A stretch of DNA of 64,000 nucleotides from NCBI GenBank assembly GCA_902706205.1, contig CACSKA010000007.1:275139-339138 (forward strand), written 5' to 3'. The DNA is from Chryseobacterium sp. 18061. GTDB taxonomy: Bacteria > Pseudomonadota > Gammaproteobacteria > Enterobacterales > Enterobacteriaceae. Position 1 is the first letter of the stretch. Every line of letters begins with the position of its first letter. The notes under the pieces are model-generated. The model was given only the letters and a program-made list of their open reading frames with translations, searched no databases and was not told the DNA's origin. Made by a program: the position numbers and the translations under genes. Below, piece by piece: positions 24,316 to 32,871 of the stretch.

Positions 24316-24684
24316 TTATCGATAATGCGACCACAGCAGCGTTACCCAGGTGAATAAGGCGATAGCAATTGCCAGAAACACCGCGGCAGAACCCATATCT
24401 TTTGCACGACCCGACAATTCGTGACGTTCCGTCCCGATGCGGTCAACCACCGCTTCAATCGCACTGTTGATAATTTCCACTATCATCACCAGAAGCACTG
24501 AGCCAATCAGTAACACTCGGGTGATGGCATCCACATCTAACCAACAGGCGAGAATGATGGCGACAACAGCAGCAACGCCTTCCTGGCGAAAAGCGGCTTC
24601 GTTTTGCCATGCAGCGCGAAATCCCTTCCAGGAGTAACCTGCTGCTTTGACGATTCGGGTTAACCCGGTGGTATCATTTGCCAT
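24316..24684 (-). CDS. dgkA: Diacylglycerol kinase DgkA
   Basis: A 122-residue trimeric inner-membrane enzyme that phosphorylates diacylglycerol left over from membrane-derived oligosaccharide synthesis, returning it to phospholipid synthesis. An amphipathic N-terminal helix (TRIVKAAGYSWKGFRAAWQNEAAFRQE region) is followed by three transmembrane helices. The catalytic segment MIVEIINSAIEAVVDRIG with its glutamates and HELSGRAKDMGSAAVF is intact. The ATG at 24684 (MANDTTGL) is chosen over a TTG one codon upstream because it matches E. coli. It is divergent from plsB, a pairing of two glycerolipid genes. Confidence 0.97.
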   Translation of the reverse strand: MANDTTGLTRIVKAAGYSWKGFRAAWQNEAAFRQEGVAAVVAIILACWLDVDAITRVLLIGSVLLVMIVEIINSAIEAVVDRIGTERHELSGRAKDMGSAAVFLAIAIALFTWVTLLWSHYR

Positions 24685-24813
24685 CAAAAGAACCTTTTAC
24701 ATTATTTAGCATCAATGTCACTGCGCGCCTGACGCGGTAGAACAGATATTCTGTGCACTTTCTGTTATCCTTGCGGCGCATTTGCATGATTAACCAGAGG
24801 CTTTACATCGTTT

Positions 24814-27234
24814 ATGTCTGGCTGGCCACGAATTTACTACAAATTACTGAATTTACCATTAAGCGTGCTGGTAAAAAGTAAGTCTATCCCGGCAAATCCT
24901 GCTGAGGAACTGGGACTCGATACCTCACGCCCTATTATGTACGTTCTGCCGTATAACTCGAAGGCAGATCTGCTGACTTTACGCGCCCAATGTCTGGCGC
25001 ATGGTCTTCCGGATCCGCTTGAGCCGCTCGAAATCGACGGCACCGAGCTGCCGCGTTACGTGTTCATTCACGGCGGGCCGCGCGCATTTACGTATTACAC
25101 GCCGAAAGAAGAGTCTATCAAGCTGTTCCACAATTATCTGGATTTGCATCGCAGCAACCCAGAGCTCGATGTGCAGATGGTACCGGTGTCCGTGATGTTT
25201 GGACGTTCCCCGGGCCGCGAAAAAGGCGAAGTAAACCCACCGCTGCGCATGATGAATGGCTTCCAGAAATTCTTTGCCGTGACTTGGCTCGGTCGCGACA
25301 GCTTCGTGCGTTTCTCACCGTCCGTTTCGCTGCGCCGCATGGCCACCGAGCACGGTACCGACAAAATTATTGCACAAAAGCTGGCACGTGTGGCACGAAC
25401 TCACTTTGCCCGTCAGCGTTTGGCTGCCGTCGGTCCGCGTCTGCCTGCGCGTCAGGACTTGTTCAACAAGCTGCTGGCGTCCAAAGCGATTGCACGCGCG
25501 GTGGAAGACGAAGCGCGCAGCAAGAAAATTTCCCATGAAAAAGCGCAGCAAAACGCCGTCGCCCTGATGGAAGAGATTGCAGCGAATTTCTCTTACGAAA
25601 TGATTCGCCTCACCGATCGCGTGCTGGGCTTCACCTGGAACCGTTTGTACCAGGGGATCAACGTTAATAATGCCGAGCGCGTGCGCCAGCTGGCTCACGA
25701 CGGCCATGAAATTGTTTATGTCCCCTGCCACCGCAGTCACATGGACTACATGCTGCTGTCCTACGTGCTCTATCACCAGGGGCTGGTGCCGCCGCATATC
25801 GCCGCGGGCATCAACCTGAATTTCTGGCCAGCCGGCCCGATTTTCCGTCGTCTGGGCGCGTTCTTTATTCGTCGTACCTTCAAAGGCAACAAGCTCTATT
25901 CCACCGTGTTCCGTGAATACCTCGGTGAGCTGTTCAGCCGTGGTTACTCCGTTGAATACTTCGTGGAAGGCGGTCGTTCCCGTACCGGTCGTTTGCTGGA
26001 CCCGAAAACCGGCACCCTGTCGATGACTATTCAGGCGATGCTGCGCGGCGGCACTCGTCCAATCACCCTCGTGCCAATCTACATCGGCTACGAGCACGTG
26101 ATGGAAGTGGGGACTTACGCGAAAGAACTGCGTGGCGCGACCAAAGAGAAAGAGAGCCTGCCGCAGATGCTGCGCGGGTTAAGTAAGCTGCGCAATCTCG
26201 GCCAGGGTTACGTCAACTTTGGCGAGCCGTTGCCACTGATGACTTACCTGAACCAACATGTGCCGGAATGGCGCGAATCTATCGATCCGATTGAATCCAT
26301 TCGCCCGGCATGGCTGACGCCAACGGTGAATAGCATCGCCGAAGATCTGATGGTGCGTATTAACAACGCAGGCGCGGCTAACGCCATGAACCTGTGCTGT
26401 ACCGCGCTGCTGGCGTCACGTCAACGTTCTCTGACCCGCGAACAGCTGACCGAACAGCTGGAATGCTACCTGCAGCTGATGCGTAATGTGCCCTACGCGG
26501 CTGATGCCACCGTGCCGTCGGTCACTGCCAGCGCGCTGATTGACCACGCATTGCAGATGAACAAGTTCGAGGTCGAGAAAGATACCATTGGCGATATCAT
26601 CATTCTGCCGCGCGAGCAGGCGGTGCTGATGACTTACTATCGCAACAACATCACCCACATGCTGATGATCCCGTCCCTGCTGGCAGCCATCGTTACGCAG
26701 CATCGCACTATCTCGCGCACCGAGATGCTCCGTCATGTGGAGATGCTGTATCCGATGCTGAAATCCGAACTGTTCCTGCGTTGGGAAAAAGAAGAGCTGG
26801 CGGGCGTTATTGACGAGCTATTAGCAGAAATGCAGCGTCAGGGGCTGGTGACCATCGAGAACGACGATGTTCGCATTAATCCGTCGCATTCCCGCACCCT
26901 GCAGCTGTTGGCGGCCGGGGCGCGTGAAACGCTGCAACGTTATGCGATAACCTTCTGGCTGTTGAGCGCTAATCCGTCCATCAACCGTAGCACGCTTGAA
27001 AAAGAGAGCCGTACCGTGGCTCAGCGTCTGTCGGTGCTGCACGGCATCAACGCGCCAGAGTTCTTCGACAAAGCGGTGTTCAGTACTCTGGTATTGACCC
27101 TGCGTGACGAAGGCTACATCAGCGACAGTGGCGATGCCGAACCGGCTGAGACGATGAAAGTCTATCAGCTGCTGGCCGAACTACTGGCACCGGATGTCCG
27201 TCTGACTATCGAGAGCGCCAGCCAGGACGCGTGA
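24814..27234 (+). CDS. plsB: Glycerol-3-phosphate acyltransferase PlsB
   Basis: An 806-residue inner-membrane-associated enzyme, one residue shorter than in E. coli, that adds the first acyl chain to sn-glycerol 3-phosphate from acyl-ACP or acyl-CoA. The acyltransferase blocks are all visible: block I CHRSHMDY near 305-312 with the catalytic His and Asp (HX4D), block II with FFIRRTFKGNKLYSTVFREYL, block III YFVEGGRSRTGRLL, and block IV ITLVPIYIGYE. The long N-terminal and C-terminal regulatory domains are complete. It is divergent from dgkA. A strong terminator follows. There are no anomalies. Confidence 0.99.
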   Translation: MSGWPRIYYKLLNLPLSVLVKSKSIPANPAEELGLDTSRPIMYVLPYNSKADLLTLRAQCLAHGLPDPLEPLEIDGTELPRYVFIHGGPRAFTYYTPKEESIKLFHNYLDLHRSNPELDVQMVPVSVMFGRSPGREKGEVNPPLRMMNGFQKFFAVTWLGRDSFVRFSPSVSLRRMATEHGTDKIIAQKLARVARTHFARQRLAAVGPRLPARQDLFNKLLASKAIARAVEDEARSKKISHEKAQQNAVALMEEIAANFSYEMIRLTDRVLGFTWNRLYQGINVNNAERVRQLAHDGHEIVYVPCHRSHMDYMLLSYVLYHQGLVPPHIAAGINLNFWPAGPIFRRLGAFFIRRTFKGNKLYSTVFREYLGELFSRGYSVEYFVEGGRSRTGRLLDPKTGTLSMTIQAMLRGGTRPITLVPIYIGYEHVMEVGTYAKELRGATKEKESLPQMLRGLSKLRNLGQGYVNFGEPLPLMTYLNQHVPEWRESIDPIESIRPAWLTPTVNSIAEDLMVRINNAGAANAMNLCCTALLASRQRSLTREQLTEQLECYLQLMRNVPYAADATVPSVTASALIDHALQMNKFEVEKDTIGDIIILPREQAVLMTYYRNNITHMLMIPSLLAAIVTQHRTISRTEMLRHVEMLYPMLKSELFLRWEKEELAGVIDELLAEMQRQGLVTIENDDVRINPSHSRTLQLLAAGARETLQRYAITFWLLSANPSINRSTLEKESRTVAQRLSVLHGINAPEFFDKAVFSTLVLTLRDEGYISDSGDAEPAETMKVYQLLAELLAPDVRLTIESASQDA

Positions 27235-27245
27235 TCTAAGCGCAT

Positions 27246-27287
27246 AAAAAAAGGCGGAGCCATTCACATGGTTCCGCCTTTTTTTTG
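27246..27287. terminator. Bidirectional terminator between plsB and ubiA
   Basis: GGCGGA...CCA, loop, TGG...TCCGCC is flanked by seven A residues and eight T residues, so it serves both convergent genes. Confidence 0.93.
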
Positions 27288-27333
27288 TTACCGGGTGATC
27301 ATGCCCGGCAAGCAATGCGCCGCCGGGGAAAAA

Positions 27334-28203
27334 TTAAATCAGGTAACTCATCGCCAGACCGATAAACAGTACCAGCCCCACGTAGTTATTGTTCAAAAAC
27401 GCCTTAAAGCAGGCATCACGGTCACGGTCTTTAATCAATTTTTGCTGGTAAACGAACAGCGCACCGGCGACAAATATCGACCAGTAGAACTCCCAATTTA
27501 AGCCGCTCACCCAGCCCACGGCGGCCATCAGCGCCAGCACGGCCACCTGCAAAATACCGATGATCAGTTTGTCTTGTTTACCGAACAGAATGGCGGTCGA
27601 TTTCACGCCAATCTTGAGGTCATCGTCTCTGTCGACCATCGCGTACTGAGTGTCGTACGCCACGGCCCAGCAAATGTTGGCGAGGAACATCAGCCAGCAA
27701 CTCAGGGGCAGCGATTCACTCACCGCGGCATAGGCCATCGGAATCGACCAACCAAATGCTGCGCCCAGCACGACCTGCGGCAGATGGGTGTAGCGCTTCA
27801 TAAACGGATACACCCACGCCAGCGCTAGCCCTGCCACCGACAACAGAATGGTCATCTTATTGAGGGTCAGCACCAGCAGGAACGAGAGCACCACCAGCAC
27901 GATAAACAGCGTACGCGCCCCTTTCTCGCTCACGTCACCGCTGGGTAACGGGCGATGCGCGGTGCGTTTAACATGTCCGTCAATTTTGCGGTCCGCGTAA
28001 TCATTGATCACGCAACCGGCGGCGCGCATCAGCCAGACGCCCGCCACAAACACCGCGAGGATCCACAGCGGCGGCACGCCAGGCATCGCCACCCACAGCG
28101 CCCATAACGTCGGCCAAAGCAGCAACAGCGAGCCGATTGGCTTATCAATTCTCATCAGACGGCTATAAGCCTGCAGCTTATTCTGCGTCAGACTCCTCTC
28201 CAT
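27334..28203 (-). CDS. ubiA: 4-hydroxybenzoate octaprenyltransferase UbiA
   Basis: A 289-residue integral-membrane prenyltransferase with eight or nine hydrophobic helices. It joins the octaprenyl tail to 4-hydroxybenzoate in ubiquinone synthesis. Both aspartate-rich magnesium/diphosphate motifs are present: NDYADRKIDGHVKRT near 67-81 and DTQYAMVDRDDDLKIG near 188-203. The gene is 13 bases downstream of ubiC, so the two enzymes of successive steps are co-transcribed. The start MERSLTQNKLQAYSRLM aligns with E. coli. Confidence 0.98.
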   Translation of the reverse strand: MERSLTQNKLQAYSRLMRIDKPIGSLLLLWPTLWALWVAMPGVPPLWILAVFVAGVWLMRAAGCVINDYADRKIDGHVKRTAHRPLPSGDVSEKGARTLFIVLVVLSFLLVLTLNKMTILLSVAGLALAWVYPFMKRYTHLPQVVLGAAFGWSIPMAYAAVSESLPLSCWLMFLANICWAVAYDTQYAMVDRDDDLKIGVKSTAILFGKQDKLIIGILQVAVLALMAAVGWVSGLNWEFYWSIFVAGALFVYQQKLIKDRDRDACFKAFLNNNYVGLVLFIGLAMSYLI

Positions 28204-28216
28204 AATTCACTTCCTC

Positions 28217-28714
28217 TCAGTACAGCGGTGACGCAGGCAGAAACAGCTCGGTTAACAGCAGCGGTTTTCCGCTCAGCCGGAGGCGGGAACGACGCCCCCA
28301 CAGCTCTGCATCTTTACCAATTTCAATAAAATCACGGGTTAAAGTGGATGACGTAAACAGATAGCGCCCCAGCGGCGTTTTGCCCAGCTGTTGCAGCTGT
28401 AGCTCGGGCCCGCTCAGGGTGGATTCAGGCACAACCGTGCGCCCGGCAAGCCAGGGTTCACCGTCAGCACACAGCAAAATTTCACGCAGCCAGTAGCGCG
28501 CTTCAACAGGCAGCAATGCCTGCTCTGCAATAATCTCATCCTGACCGACAAAACCTTCGCGGATAAGCGTCACAGTGACACGCTTGCCCTGCTGTTCGAA
28601 GCGTTTGGTCATGGAATCTTCCAGCAGCAACCAGTCAAGCTGTGCCGCATCGAGTTCCGGAAGGGTGGTGTAATAGCGTAGCGCACGCAGTTGCGCCAGC
28701 GCAGGGTGTGACAT
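28217..28714 (-). CDS. ubiC: Chorismate pyruvate-lyase UbiC
   Basis: A 165-residue soluble enzyme that splits chorismate into 4-hydroxybenzoate and pyruvate, the committed step of ubiquinone synthesis. It matches E. coli UbiC in length and motifs. The product-binding arginine is in ARYWLREILL near 76, and the C-terminal WGRRSRLRLSGKPLLLTE with the active-site glutamate of LTELFLP is intact. The ATG at 28714 (MSHPALAQLRALRYY) is chosen, because the 55-codon upstream open extension is not homologous and crosses the malM-side intergenic region. It is the first gene of the ubiCA operon. Confidence 0.97.
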   Translation of the reverse strand: MSHPALAQLRALRYYTTLPELDAAQLDWLLLEDSMTKRFEQQGKRVTVTLIREGFVGQDEIIAEQALLPVEARYWLREILLCADGEPWLAGRTVVPESTLSGPELQLQQLGKTPLGRYLFTSSTLTRDFIEIGKDAELWGRRSRLRLSGKPLLLTELFLPASPLY

Positions 28715-28834
28715 ACCAGGCTCTCCGATACATAACTTATCGGCATTGTATCGTAGAAAAGGGTTCGCGGGAGGAAGAAACGTCAATATACGATCAGCCG
28801 CGCAACAGCCATGCAACGACCGCTGTTGCGCCAG

Positions 28835-28864
28835 AAAAAACGGTGCGCCCAAAAGGACGCACCG
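28835..28864 (-). terminator. malM terminator
   Basis: On the minus strand CGGTGCG, a 10-base loop and CGCACCG are followed by six T residues, ending the malK-lamB-malM transcript. Confidence 0.92.
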
Positions 28865-28902
28865 AATGGCCTGGGCCAAACATCAGCAATGTGGGGAGAC
28901 TA

Positions 28903-29880
28903 TCACCCCTTGCCTTTTACACTACTGATAAAGGTGGAACGGGCCGAAGTCGAACCGAGGCGCTCGGCTTCGTTTAACAGTTTCAGGGCCTTGTCGATGT
29001 TGCCCTCGTTAACTGCCTGTTTAATCGCGGTATTGAAATAGCTTTCGGTGTCATTCAGAACCGGCTCGCTTTTCGCGGCAGATGCCGAAGATGCCGCTGA
29101 AGCCGCAACTGGAGCTGCAACAACTGCGGCCGTTGCAGGTGCCGCAGAAGGTGCCGCGTACACTGGTGCCGCCGTGTTACCCACAGTGACAGCACCTGGG
29201 CCAGAAGAGCCAAACAGTGGGCCGACCAGCACGCTGGAGGCAGACGACGTTTTCACTTTCAGCTTCAGGGTGCCTTCAGAGACGTGGCGTGCAATCGGGT
29301 CCGGAATATCTGGCACCGCGTTGCCAATACCTTTGGCATACGCTTTCGCCGGGTCAATCAGCGTGGTGGTCTGCTGCAAATCTTGCGGCGTGGTGAACAC
29401 CAGCACGTAAATTTTCTGCTGCCCTAACGCAGGCGTCAGGCGCATGACACCTTCCAGGCGGTCGGCGCTCATGACGCCCGGTTCCTGGTAGGTGAAATAG
29501 CTGCTTGGGAAGAACGCTGATGGCGTCATGTTCTGATCCAGGATCAGCACGTTCGGCGCATAAACGTGGGTTTGTTTGTTCACTTCGCTAGTGAGGGTAA
29601 TGCTCAGTTCACCAATGTTAGCCGGGACGCTATAGGCCGCCACCGGGCCGGTAATGCCGGGCACATTCAGCGGCTGACCGCCTCCGGCAAGATCGGTACT
29701 TTGGGTTTTAGATTGATCAACAGGCGTCCAGACCAACTGCTGCAAGGCAGAAGCCGGGATAGCCGGGGCGGCAGTGGTATTCTGCGGCACGAAATTGACG
29801 TCAGCGAAACTGACTGCCGGTACGCTTGCCAGCAGGCCAGCGGAGAGGCATAGCGCGATGAGACTTTTGTTCATTTTCAT
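28903..29880 (-). CDS. malM: Maltose operon periplasmic protein MalM
   Basis: A 325-residue periplasmic protein of unknown function, last in the malK operon. The signal peptide MKMNKSLIALCLSAGLLASV is cleaved near SFA (about residue 26). The body follows E. coli MalM closely (QQLVWTPVDQSKTQ, NVLILDQNMTPSAFFPSSYF, RLGSTSARSTFISSVKGKG). A low-complexity linker of alanine, proline, serine and valine at about residues 235-280 is longer than in E. coli (306 residues) and explains the extra length. Expression is expected to follow MalT and maltose through the upstream operon promoter, lowered by hairpins in the lamB-malM gap. Confidence 0.95.
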   Translation of the reverse strand: MKMNKSLIALCLSAGLLASVPAVSFADVNFVPQNTTAAPAIPASALQQLVWTPVDQSKTQSTDLAGGGQPLNVPGITGPVAAYSVPANIGELSITLTSEVNKQTHVYAPNVLILDQNMTPSAFFPSSYFTYQEPGVMSADRLEGVMRLTPALGQQKIYVLVFTTPQDLQQTTTLIDPAKAYAKGIGNAVPDIPDPIARHVSEGTLKLKVKTSSASSVLVGPLFGSSGPGAVTVGNTAAPVYAAPSAAPATAAVVAAPVAASAASSASAAKSEPVLNDTESYFNTAIKQAVNEGNIDKALKLLNEAERLGSTSARSTFISSVKGKG

Positions 29881-29902
29881 TTTATTGACCTCAAAGACAG
29901 GG

Positions 29903-29961
29903 CTCAGCGGTAGCCAGGCAATAGCGCGCTGAGTCTAAAACAGAGGGGCTTTCACCCCTCT
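29903..29961 (-). terminator. Paired hairpins in the lamB-malM gap
   Basis: CTCAGCG/CGCTGAG (29903-29909 and 29927-29933) and AGAGGGG/CCCCTCT (29942-29948 and 29955-29961) can each form a 7-bp stem. They probably protect lamB mRNA ends or reduce readthrough into malM. Confidence 0.6.
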
Positions 29962-29997
29962 TTATCAGGCATAACAGTGGGTTAACTTAACTGCACA

Positions 29998-31347
29998 TTA
30001 CCACCAGATTTCCATCTGGGCACCGAAGCTCCACTCATCGGTATCACCACGGCCAAGGCCAGAGGTTTGCATACCGAAGTTAGAGTTGTAGTTCGCGCTT
30101 TGAGTGTTCGGGTTGCCAGCAGTGTCGTAGCCCCATTTCTCATCCCATTTCGCGTAAGTTGCGAACACACGCAGTGCCGGACGAGACCAGATGCTGTCGC
30201 CTGCCTGCCATTGTTGCGCGAGGGTAATTTTGTACTGATTGTTGGTGTCGCCGGTGTTCTGGGATTTGACGTTGTCGTAGCCCACTTCCAGCAAGGTACT
30301 CATGATTGGTGTCCATTTGTACATCGGACGAACACCCACGGTGTACCACTCAGTACCGTTGTTGTTATCCCAGCTGATGTCCTGGTACATACCGACGTAC
30401 ATCAGGTCCCAGCTGTCGCCCAGGGAAATTGCACCGTGGTCGATAACACGCAGCAGGTGGCCGTTGTTGTTGATGCCATACGCGTACAGTGAGCCATCGG
30501 TATCGCTGTTGCCGATACCAATGCCTGCGCCCTGAGACTGGCCTTTACCTTGGGAGGTCATGGAGTCAGTGGCGTACTGAACCACGAATTTGTTAAAGCC
30601 TTTCAGCATGCTCTGGGTATGTTCAGCGGTGAACATCCAGCCATCTTTAGACGCCTGTGGCTGCAGGTAGTAATCGTCATTAACGTTGGTGTGACCGTAG
30701 TCAACACCCAGCTCCAGGGTACCGCCTGGGTTGATTTCCATCTGGCCCAAACGCACGTCAAACACGTCGTTGGCAGTTGAAGAGGTGTAATCACGCAGGT
30801 TGTTGCTGGAGAAGGCAGAAGAACCACCCGCTTCCGTTGAACGCGTTGCTGCGAAGGAGAGTTTACCGATGCCAACGTCCACGTTTTCCAGACCAGCGCC
30901 CGGACCGGAGATATCCCAGTAGTAGAAGTCGATCATGTGAACGTCATGACGCTGATAGAAACGCTTACCGGCCCAGATGGTGGAACCTGGCAGTGCGTCG
31001 ATCAGGTTTTTACCCTGCACGTTGGCTTCACGGAACGCCGGGTCAGTCGCTTCCCAGTCGTTCTGCTGCGCAACGGAGTACGCTACGTTAGTGTCGAAGT
31101 AGAAGCTCTTATCGCCCTCTTTCCACACTTCCTGACCAAATTTCAGCTCGGCGTACGTTTCACATTCGTTACCGAGACGATATTTACTTTGTGCACCAGT
31201 TGCCTGGAAACACTGTTGTGCGCCGCCGCTACCGGTCCAGCCGATACCCGAACGGGCATAACCTTTAAAATCTACGGCGCCCGCGTGTGCAGACAAAATG
31301 CCTGCTGTCACAGCGATTGCCACTGGAAGTTTGCGCAGAGTAATCAT
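29998..31347 (-). CDS. lamB: Maltoporin LamB
   Basis: A 449-residue outer-membrane protein. It has a 24-residue signal peptide (MITLRKLPVAIAVTAGILSA then HAGA) and an 18-stranded trimeric barrel starting VDFKGYARSGIGW and ending in ...GAQMEIWW, the aromatic C-terminal sorting signal. It passes maltodextrins along a greasy slide of aromatic residues. The first loop keeps the cysteine pair (QQCFQATG and LGNECETYAELKFG). The start ATG at 31347 has AGGAGAT eight bases before it. The longer open frame to 31440 overlaps the malK end and is rejected. It is in operon with malK, with a 43-bp gap. In E. coli this protein is also the phage lambda receptor. Confidence 0.98.
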   Translation of the reverse strand: MITLRKLPVAIAVTAGILSAHAGAVDFKGYARSGIGWTGSGGAQQCFQATGAQSKYRLGNECETYAELKFGQEVWKEGDKSFYFDTNVAYSVAQQNDWEATDPAFREANVQGKNLIDALPGSTIWAGKRFYQRHDVHMIDFYYWDISGPGAGLENVDVGIGKLSFAATRSTEAGGSSAFSSNNLRDYTSSTANDVFDVRLGQMEINPGGTLELGVDYGHTNVNDDYYLQPQASKDGWMFTAEHTQSMLKGFNKFVVQYATDSMTSQGKGQSQGAGIGIGNSDTDGSLYAYGINNNGHLLRVIDHGAISLGDSWDLMYVGMYQDISWDNNNGTEWYTVGVRPMYKWTPIMSTLLEVGYDNVKSQNTGDTNNQYKITLAQQWQAGDSIWSRPALRVFATYAKWDEKWGYDTAGNPNTQSANYNSNFGMQTSGLGRGDTDEWSFGAQMEIWW

Positions 31348-31390
31348 CGTTCTATCTCCTGAGACCATTGCTTTTCTTTTGTTATGGGAT

Positions 31391-32500
31391 TTAAACGCCC
31401 GGTTCTTTGTGCAGCCGACGACATGCAGAGCCATCTTCACGGAACAGATGGCAACGCTCTGGCGGCAGACCGATAGCGAATGAGGCTCCCTCTTCTACCA
31501 ACACCACGTCATTCTGGCGGTACACCAGGTTCTGACGGATGGCGGGGATCTGGATATGAATTTGCGTTTCGTGACCCAGTTGCTCGACGACCTGCACGTC
31601 CCCTTCGAGGGTGACATCGGCGATGTCACTCGGTAGAAGATGCTCAGGACGAATACCTAACGACATATTGGCGCCGACCTGCACGCCGGTACTTTCAACC
31701 GGCAGCCAGATTTGCTGACGGTTAGGCAATTCAACCTGCACCTGCTCAATGGCAGTGGCAGTGACTTTCACCGGCAGGAAGTTCATCTTCGGCGAGCCAA
31801 TAAAGCCCGCGACAAAGCGATCGGCCGGGTAGTGATAGAGTTCCAGCGGCTTGCCAATCTGCGCGACGCGTCCGGCATCCAGCACCACGATTTTGTCCGC
31901 AAGGGTCATCGCTTCGACCTGATCATGGGTGACGTAAATCATCGTGCGGCCCAGACGCTTGTGCAGACGGGAAATCTCAATACGCATCTGCACGCGCAGG
32001 GCGGCGTCAAGGTTCGACAGCGGCTCATCGAGCAGGAAAACGCGCGGTTCGGCCACCAGCGTACGGCCAATGGCCACACGCTGACGCTGACCGCCTGAAA
32101 GCGCTTTCGGTTTACGTTCCAGAAGGTGAGCCAGCTGCAGCACTTCGGCCACCTGAGTCACGCGCTGGTTAATGACGTCTTTCTTTGCCCCAGCTAACTT
32201 GAGGCCGAAAGACATATTTTCTGCAACAGAGAGATGGGGGTACAACGCATAGGACTGGAACACCATGCCGATGCCGCGTTCCGCAGGCGGCGTCTCGTTC
32301 ATGCGTTTTTCACCAATCAGCAGTTCCCCGCTGGTGATAGTTTCCAGACCGGCGATCATCCGCAGCAGCGTAGATTTGCCGCAGCCCGATGGCCCGACAA
32401 ACACCACAAACTCCCCCTCATGGATGTCGAGATTGATGTCTTTCGACACCACCACGTCACCCCAGGCTTTCGTTACGTTTCGCAGCTGTACGCTCGCCAT
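31391..32500 (-). CDS. malK: Maltose ABC transporter ATPase MalK
   Basis: A 369-residue ATPase subunit of the MalFGK2 importer. Visible motifs are Walker A GPSGCGKST (36-44), the Q-loop FQSYALYPH, the signature LSGGQRQRVAIGR near 134-146, Walker B VFLLDEPLSNLD, and the switch histidine in YVTHDQVEAM. The C-terminal regulatory domain (about 236-369, with GIRPEHLLPSD) binds the enzyme IIA of the glucose system during inducer exclusion and holds MalT inactive. It is first in the malK-lamB-malM operon, divergent from malE across the MalT/CRP control region. The length equals that of the E. coli protein, within two residues. Confidence 0.98.
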   Translation of the reverse strand: MASVQLRNVTKAWGDVVVSKDINLDIHEGEFVVFVGPSGCGKSTLLRMIAGLETITSGELLIGEKRMNETPPAERGIGMVFQSYALYPHLSVAENMSFGLKLAGAKKDVINQRVTQVAEVLQLAHLLERKPKALSGGQRQRVAIGRTLVAEPRVFLLDEPLSNLDAALRVQMRIEISRLHKRLGRTMIYVTHDQVEAMTLADKIVVLDAGRVAQIGKPLELYHYPADRFVAGFIGSPKMNFLPVKVTATAIEQVQVELPNRQQIWLPVESTGVQVGANMSLGIRPEHLLPSDIADVTLEGDVQVVEQLGHETQIHIQIPAIRQNLVYRQNDVVLVEEGASFAIGLPPERCHLFREDGSACRRLHKEPGV

Positions 32501-32871
32501 CCCCTTCTCCCTTCGTTACAACTCGTCACTAAAAGAAATATTCATCTGCGGCTGACTATGCGCGACCAATAACTTTCGTGAATCCTCCACCCCTTGGGTT
32601 TTTCATGGGGGAGGAGACGGGAGGATGAGAAGAGCCGGTCTGAGCCCGCTCGTGGCGTGGCTTGGCTAAAAGCGTGATGGGCACGTCAAAATTCAGCGTC
32701 ATATTGTGTGCGCCAGAACCCATAACTTAAAACTATGTAACAGAGATCACATAAACGGGGGGTGGGGCGTAGGGTCGGGGAGGATGGAAAGAGGTTGCTA
32801 AGAAAGGAAACTCTGCGTTGTAAAAGCCACCAGGCGTATCCACGAGTACATCACCAAATAGGACGGGATAT
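32501..32871. promoter_or_regulatory. malK-malE divergent control region (MalT and CRP sites)
   Basis: This 371-base region has the architecture of the E. coli malEp-malKp region. MalT-type boxes (consensus GGGGA(T/G)GAGG) are seen as GGGGTGGAGG on the minus strand at 32584-32593, GGGGGAGGAG at 32607-32616, a neighbouring GGGAGGATGA at 32619-32628, and GGGGAGGATG at 32777-32786, with a GGTGGGGCGTAGGG box at 32761-32774. A CRP site lies at 32736-32751. MalT with maltotriose and ATP, helped by CRP repositioning, would activate both operons. Confidence 0.88.
32736..32751. promoter_or_regulatory. CRP site in the malE promoter region
   Basis: TGTAACAGAGATCACA has one perfect half (TCACA) and one half with a single mismatch, and occupies the same place as a known CRP site in E. 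coli. Confidence 0.85.
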
